Source: Bryum argenteum
Lineage: Eukaryota > Streptophyta > Bryopsida > Bryales > Bryaceae
Assembly (NCBI GenBank): GCA_037043015.1
Contig: CM073328.1
Coordinates: forward strand, 14,977,495-15,041,494
Reading direction: 5' to 3'
DNA length: 64,000 bases
Positions 59,701 through 64,000 of this stretch are shown here, one piece after another. The position numbers and the translations under genes are program-made. Each line of letters begins with the position of its first letter. Position 1 is the first letter of the stretch. Under the pieces are notes generated by a model, which made no database searches, was not told where the DNA came from, and saw only the letters and a list, made by a program, of their open reading frames with translations.

Positions 59701-60714
59701 AAGAGAGTCGTTGTTGATTGTGATCATCTATGTAGATGATTTGATTATCTTGGCTAGTGATGATGCGGTTTTGAAGTGGTTGAAGGCCAAACTTGAGGAG
59801 GAGTTTGAAATGAGTGATCTTGGGCCTTTGGAGTTTTGCCTGGGTGTTGCGTTTGAGAGGAATCGCAGCCAAGACGCACCATCACCATGAGCCAAAGCAA
59901 GTACATTGAAGAGGTGCTAAAGCGGTTCAAGATGGAGGAGTGCAAGCCTATTGGAACTCCTCTTGATGTGAAGGGGTCGTTGTTGAAGCTTTCGGATGAG
60001 GAGTTCAAGGAGGTTGAAGAAGAGATGAAGGCCATTCCATACAAGGCGGGTGGGGTCGTTGATGTATGCAATGGTGGCCACAAGGGCCGACCTTGCATTT
60101 CCGGTAAGCATGGTGAGCCAATTCATGGCAAAGGCTGGTCCTCAACATTGGATGGCGGTAAAACGCATCTTGAGGTACTTGAAAGGCACCATTGACTACA
60201 AATTGTGCCTTGGTGGTAAGGACATTGAGTTGAGAGGATCTTGCGATGCGGATTGGGCGGGTGATGTGAATGAGCGCCGGTCCACTCTGGGGTATGTGTT
60301 CTTTGTAGGAGATGGTGCAATCTCGTGGAATTGCAAGAGGCAACCCACGATAGCGGTGTCTACTACGGAGGCGGAGTACATGGCAACAAGCCATTGCTTG
60401 AAGGAGGCACTCTGGCTGCGGCAACTATTGGAGGATGTTGGGTTGGTGCAAAAGGGAGCCACGAGGATCATGTGCGACAACCAAGGGTGTATTGCGCTTG
60501 CCAAGGATCCCAAGCACCACTCTCGTACGAAGCACATTGATGTGCAACACCACTTCATTCGAGAGAAGGTGGAGGATGGAGAGGTGAGCTTGTGGTATTG
60601 TCCAACGGAGGAGATGGTGGCTGATGTGTTGACCAAGACGCTTGCTAAGGTGAGGCACGAGAAGCTAACAAAGGCGATGGGATTGCGAGGTGGTAACTAC
60701 TCGCAAAGTGGGAG

Positions 60715-61024
60715 TGTTGAAGATTAGATTGCTCGTAGTTATAAGAGCATCTAATAGTTATTAGAGTGTATTTATGTGAGGTATAGAGGCTAGGTCTTAG
60801 TCCTCTAGAGTGTGTGAAGAGGGCTGGTCCTAAGAGCCTTAGAGAGTGGAGAGAGGTCTTAGCCTCTCGGTTATCCCATCTTGATTGTACCACCATGTGC
60901 CTACCTATGGATATATAAGCAAGGGCTTGGAATGAGTATGTATCTCATTCAAGCATTCATTGCTCTACCTTGTGTGTAAGCTTTGATGTTTGTATTCTCT
61001 CTCACCCTCTATTGAGCTTCAATA
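60715..61024 (+). repeat. Right LTR of the Copia element
   Basis: 310 bp, the same text as 56459-56768, preceded by a short purine-rich stretch (GCAAAGTGGGAG) that would serve as the polypurine tract. Confidence 0.93.
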
Positions 61025-61029
61025 AAAGG

Positions 61030-61499
61030 CCCTAAAATGGAAAATAAAATATCATGCACCTCAATGAAATCAAAGTATATATGCCTATAGAGTTTCTCTT
61101 AGATTTTTTATTTTTTTTGGATCCATTCATAGATGAGGGAAAAAATGCTGAATTTGGGGATTTGCAGGCATTATGGTGCACAATGAATTAATTTTTTTAT
61201 AGTTAAATAAATTAATATTGTATTCTACACAAGAAGATGTAGGTCATATTCAAAAATTGTATTAAAATAAAAATGGTTGATATTCCATTTGCTTAATCTT
61301 ATGGATTTTAGGTTATTGGGACATGACTTACTTTTTCACCTGAAAATCAAATGAAATTACTTCAAAATATTTTTTTAATTTTTAATTTTTTTTCTTGATA
61401 CATTATAAGTATAGACAACTAAAACCACATCTAATGAAGTCTTATTGTATTACAATTTAAAAATGGATATGTTTGACACACCAGCATAGAGTGCAATTG
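61030..61499. other. Spacer
   Basis: Very AT-rich; no gene is supported. Confidence 0.45.
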
Positions 61500-62138
61500 T
61501 TCATGGGACAACCTTTTTGGGTACCCCAACCATGCCATCACCCATAACCAACATGCTACAAACACGAACACAACCCACCACATTCCATAAAGTACGAGCT
61601 CCCGTCAACATCTCTGGCAATGAAAAAGCTAACAAACTTGCGAAAGAAGAAAACGAAAAAACTACAAATTTGCCCGTAAACTCCACAAATTTGCACACAC
61701 CACCCCCTTCTATTACCAAAAAGATACCTGGCCTGGACCACACCACAGACCAGAGAAGCGGCCAGTCAGATGCTTGCCGCAAATCTTACCAAACAAGACC
61801 AAGAAAATAACTTTACAATTCTAGCACAAAACTCTCCTAACATAAACAAATGGACCTCGAATCCAGATATTCATGCGGAATCCTCAAACGCCTTTTAGAA
61901 TAACCCAAAAATCACATACTCTCAAATTATTAGCATTTTGAAATTTTGCATCGGACAATACATGGCTTCTGCTCGTAAACAACTATTTTTTGGACACATT
62001 CGGTTTCCATCAAAGACATGCCCTAACTGCAGCTCCAGAGACGTATACATGTGGCTCCATGCCCTACTTAAATGCCCTCACCCAAACATCCACGCACTTA
62101 GAGCTACCAGACACAACAAGGCCGTTCAAACCATCTAA
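61500..62138 (+). mobile_element. LINE 3' remnant (RNase H end and Cys/His tail)
   Basis: The first part reads VRAPVNISGNEKANKLAKEE, the end of a LINE RNase H domain (usually VxxHxGxxGNExADxLA; the His is changed to Pro and the Asp to Asn here). After a frame change, 61938-62138 reads GHIRFPSKTCPNCSSRD and LLKCPHPNIHALR, the usual C-terminal CPxC...H...C finger of plant LINE polymerases. Upstream reverse transcriptase is missing, so it is 5'-truncated as LINEs often are. Confidence 0.65.
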
Positions 62139-62177
62139 CAACTCATCATGTCCAATACCAACTAACAACTCATCATG
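62139..62177. repeat. Short tandem duplication at the LINE/RDR junction
   Basis: AACAACTCATCATGTCCAAT occurs twice (about 62137 and 62164). It marks the junction between the LINE remnant and RDR copy C. Confidence 0.6.
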
Positions 62178-62950
62178 TCCAATAGCACTACTTGGAACAT
62201 GAACTGCACTTTCGACCTCGGGAGAATTCGAACCAGAGTTGCACTCTCAGCTCTGATTGCCATTGCCATCATACTTGGGTTTCGGAGACGACATTGCCGA
62301 TGTATAACTTGCTATGATCAAAACAACCCAATATCCAACAAAAGTTATAAAGGGTCATAGCCACGCCTAACGCAGGCTCAAGGGTTATGGAGGACATACA
62401 TGTTTCCAAATGTTAGGAGAATGGAGAAGCTCCAAGTTGCGCCTCCTAGACTTGATGAGGAGCTTGCAATTGAGTAGTATTAGTTTGCCTTGCTTCCCGA
62501 GCTTCACAGCTTTAGGACCAGCGGCCTCACTCTTGAATTGCACAAAGCTACTACCAACTTCGAAAGTTACGTCCACGTATATATCCCCAATTGTGCCCTT
62601 ACCGATGGCTTTCTCCAACAATTCTTCGAGCATATCTTCGATCTCGTGGAGTTCGTGCGTTTGTGGGGAGTTCCATACGCGAACATTAAGACGATTGGGC
62701 TCCATCTTGCTCACAGTGCATCGAGCATAGAAGAAAATAATTGGTGATTATTGTGCGGAATGTGAGTATTGTAAAGGTCCAAATGTCCACTCTTGAAAGT
62801 AAATGGTGTCAGTGCCGTATAGAGAGCTGAATGATTGTACACATCAAAAGTAAGTGCACTAATTGCTTTTCAGATGTGACTCTAATACCGCAAAGTCGCA
62901 AACGCTTAAGACGGTGTAGGGTTTAGCACTTGTTACAGTGAATGACTTAT
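62178..62950 (-). pseudogene. Truncated RDR1 copy C (exons 1-2 and promoter)
   Basis: Homologous to the RDR gene from within exon 2 (62178-62330) through intron 1 to exon 1 (62714 down to about 62405) and beyond the start into the upstream region, including one unit of the tandem repeat (ACCGCAAAGTCGCAAACGC near 62888). Exon 1 is intact: MEPNRLNVRVWNSPQTHELH to LHSPNIWK. All later exons, including the catalytic part, are absent. Same orientation as the main gene and copy B. It could still be transcribed, since promoter sequence is present, but would encode at most an RRM-like fragment. Confidence 0.85.
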
Positions 62951-63018
62951 TAAATGCGTTGAAAAATACTTTTAAGAGCACTTGTAGATGAAGCTTATGT
63001 TAGGATTTTTGTCTTACC

Positions 63019-63297
63019 ACTACAAGAAAAGAGGAGGGTTTGCAATGTTACAAACATTGCTTTTTGTGTAAACATTGCTTACTTGGGCAATGTATAGAAA
63101 CTTTCTATGGCACCATTCTCAAGAAAAGAAGCAATGTTTTCAACCTTAAATCTACAATTTAATAGATTTGAGGTTGAAAACTTTGCTTATTTTCTTGAGA
63201 CTGGTGCTTAAGCAAGATTCAATACATTGCCCAAGTAAGCAATGTTTACGGAAAATCAACTTTTGTAACATTGCAAACCCCCTCTTTTCTAGTAGTG
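63019..63297. mobile_element. 279-bp CACTA-type foldback MITE
   Basis: Ends CACTACAAGAAAAGAGG and CCTCTTTTCTAGTAGTG are inverted, with a 3-bp duplication TAC at 63016-63018 and 63298-63300. The arms pair along nearly their whole length (TTTGCAATGTTA against TAACATTGCAAA; TTGAAAAC/GTTTTCAA in the centre), so a transcript would form a long hairpin. This is the standard plant CACTA terminus. Confidence 0.9.
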
Positions 63298-63431
63298 TAC
63301 GCAGCTTGTGTGAACTCTTAGACTTGCAAAACCTAGTCAAATGTATACCCTGAAGAATGTGGCACAAAATGATTAATGTAACACCGGTAATCAAGTATAA
63401 AAATAAAAGCAATGATTGCTTTTACATGTAA

Positions 63432-63523
63432 TTCAATCACAAATAAGCAAAGAATAGTACCTTGTTTGGTTTATAGAATTCAATCACAAATAAGCAAAGA
63501 ATAGTACCTTGTTTGGTTTATAG
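63432..63523. repeat. 46-bp tandem duplication
   Basis: A unit starting TTCAATCACAAATAAGCAAA and ending TTTGGTTTATAGA is present twice in a row with no visible difference, so the duplication is recent. Confidence 0.85.
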
Positions 63524-63696
63524 AGGGTGAGCTTGAATCAAAGCAAATACAAAATAGATCCCAAAAGAAGTTCTAAAAGAGGCGTTTGTGGATAATTGTA
63601 CCTATCATGGGCTCTCTAATAACTTAATTATCGGAAAAGAAATAAAAAGACCATACTTGCAAGTGAGAGCAAGCTCTTCAATTCTACTTATATCCT

Positions 63697-64000
63697 CAAT
63701 TCCGTTAAAATGGGTTTATTCCGGTAAAATGGCCCTTTTTGGGGTGCTTACAATGAAAAAATAACGTTGGTTTTTTTCGAGCTCTGACATGATCATAGGG
63801 TAAGTATTTCAAACCACAGTTCAAAAACATGTTTTTGAACGGACGTTCAAAAATATTGCCTTTTGACTATGTCCAAAGGTCAAAAACCATAAAAGATGTG
63901 TAATCTTATGGAAAGTTTGGTAATATTACAGAAATCACTTAATATTATGGAGTACATGTGTGATATTAATAAACATGCCATTTTGCAGGCATAATACTTC
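63697..64000. mobile_element. Family D-like MITE or relative, cut by window end
   Basis: TTCCGTTAAAATGGGTTTATTCCGGTAAAATGGC echoes the repeated GTTAAAATRRCATTATTCC start of family D, and the end of the window (CATGCCATTTTGCAGGCATA) echoes its other side. Boundaries are unclear because the window ends. Confidence 0.35.

Larger units (their letters stand above)
56459..61024 (+). mobile_element. Copia (Ty1/copia) LTR retrotransposon, broken, young
   Basis: Fossil element of 4566 bp with a 5-bp target duplication AAAGG (56454-56458 and 61025-61029). Two 310-bp LTRs look identical by eye, so insertion was recent. Parts in order: left LTR, primer site, leader, a CCHC knuckle (about 57.4 kb), aspartic protease (about 57.6 kb), integrase (about 57.9-58.6 kb), reverse transcriptase with YVDD (about 59.2-59.9 kb), RNase H (about 60.2-60.6 kb), right LTR. 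The order protease-integrase-RT-RNase H defines Copia. The coding part is broken, with roughly half a dozen breaks. It lies between truncated RDR copy B and a LINE remnant. Confidence 0.95.

Overview
The window looks like nuclear DNA of a land plant. It carries a plant-type RNA-dependent RNA polymerase (RDR1-like) with seven exons, a GARP/G2-like transcription factor, a GH17 beta-1,3-glucanase, kelch-type F-box relics and a plant-style universal-stress-like domain. Spacers are AT-rich and full of small inverted-repeat transposons, while genes are visibly GC-richer. Intronless genes and kelch F-box families would fit a non-seed plant such as a bryophyte or lycophyte, but that is inference.

Layout. 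1-13 kb: gene-poor, filled with copies of a TTAA-flanked transposon family (one apparently full copy at 7008-7980) and other MITEs; an organelle/bacterial-type tRNA-Val(UAC) lies at 12390-12461 on the minus strand. 13-21 kb: a GC-rich candidate first coding exon (13.4-13.6 kb), nested MITEs, and a diverged duplicated block (18.2-20.9 kb) of unknown identity. 20.9-22.7 kb: an intronless minus-strand gene joining a universal-stress-like domain to the C-terminal half of class II 3-dehydroquinate synthase. 23-33 kb: repeats, foldback elements, minisatellites and a 1.1-kb degenerate satellite. 33.7-36.7 kb: a GH17 glucanase and a GARP gene with an in-frame stop. 39.0-44.1 kb: the RDR1-like gene, with a novel Ala/Gln/Pro tail and a one-base frame break, preceded by a higher-order tandem repeat at 44.2-44.8 kb. 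45.9-54 kb: two related F-box pseudogenes and a small two-PAH (SIN3-like) gene. 54.5-63 kb: two truncated RDR copies (54.9-56.0 and 62.2-62.95 kb) separated by a young but broken Copia element and a LINE remnant. 63-64 kb: a CACTA-type MITE and further repeats.

How they relate. The main theme is an RDR1 locus that has shed 5'-end copies in the same orientation into a transposon-rich neighbourhood. The most novel-looking single items are the USP/DHQS-II fusion, the RDR tail, a Copia element whose primer site matches the anticodon half of initiator tRNA-Met, and the TTAA-bounded, piggyBac-like small transposons. All calls come from reading the sequence; no database search was possible.
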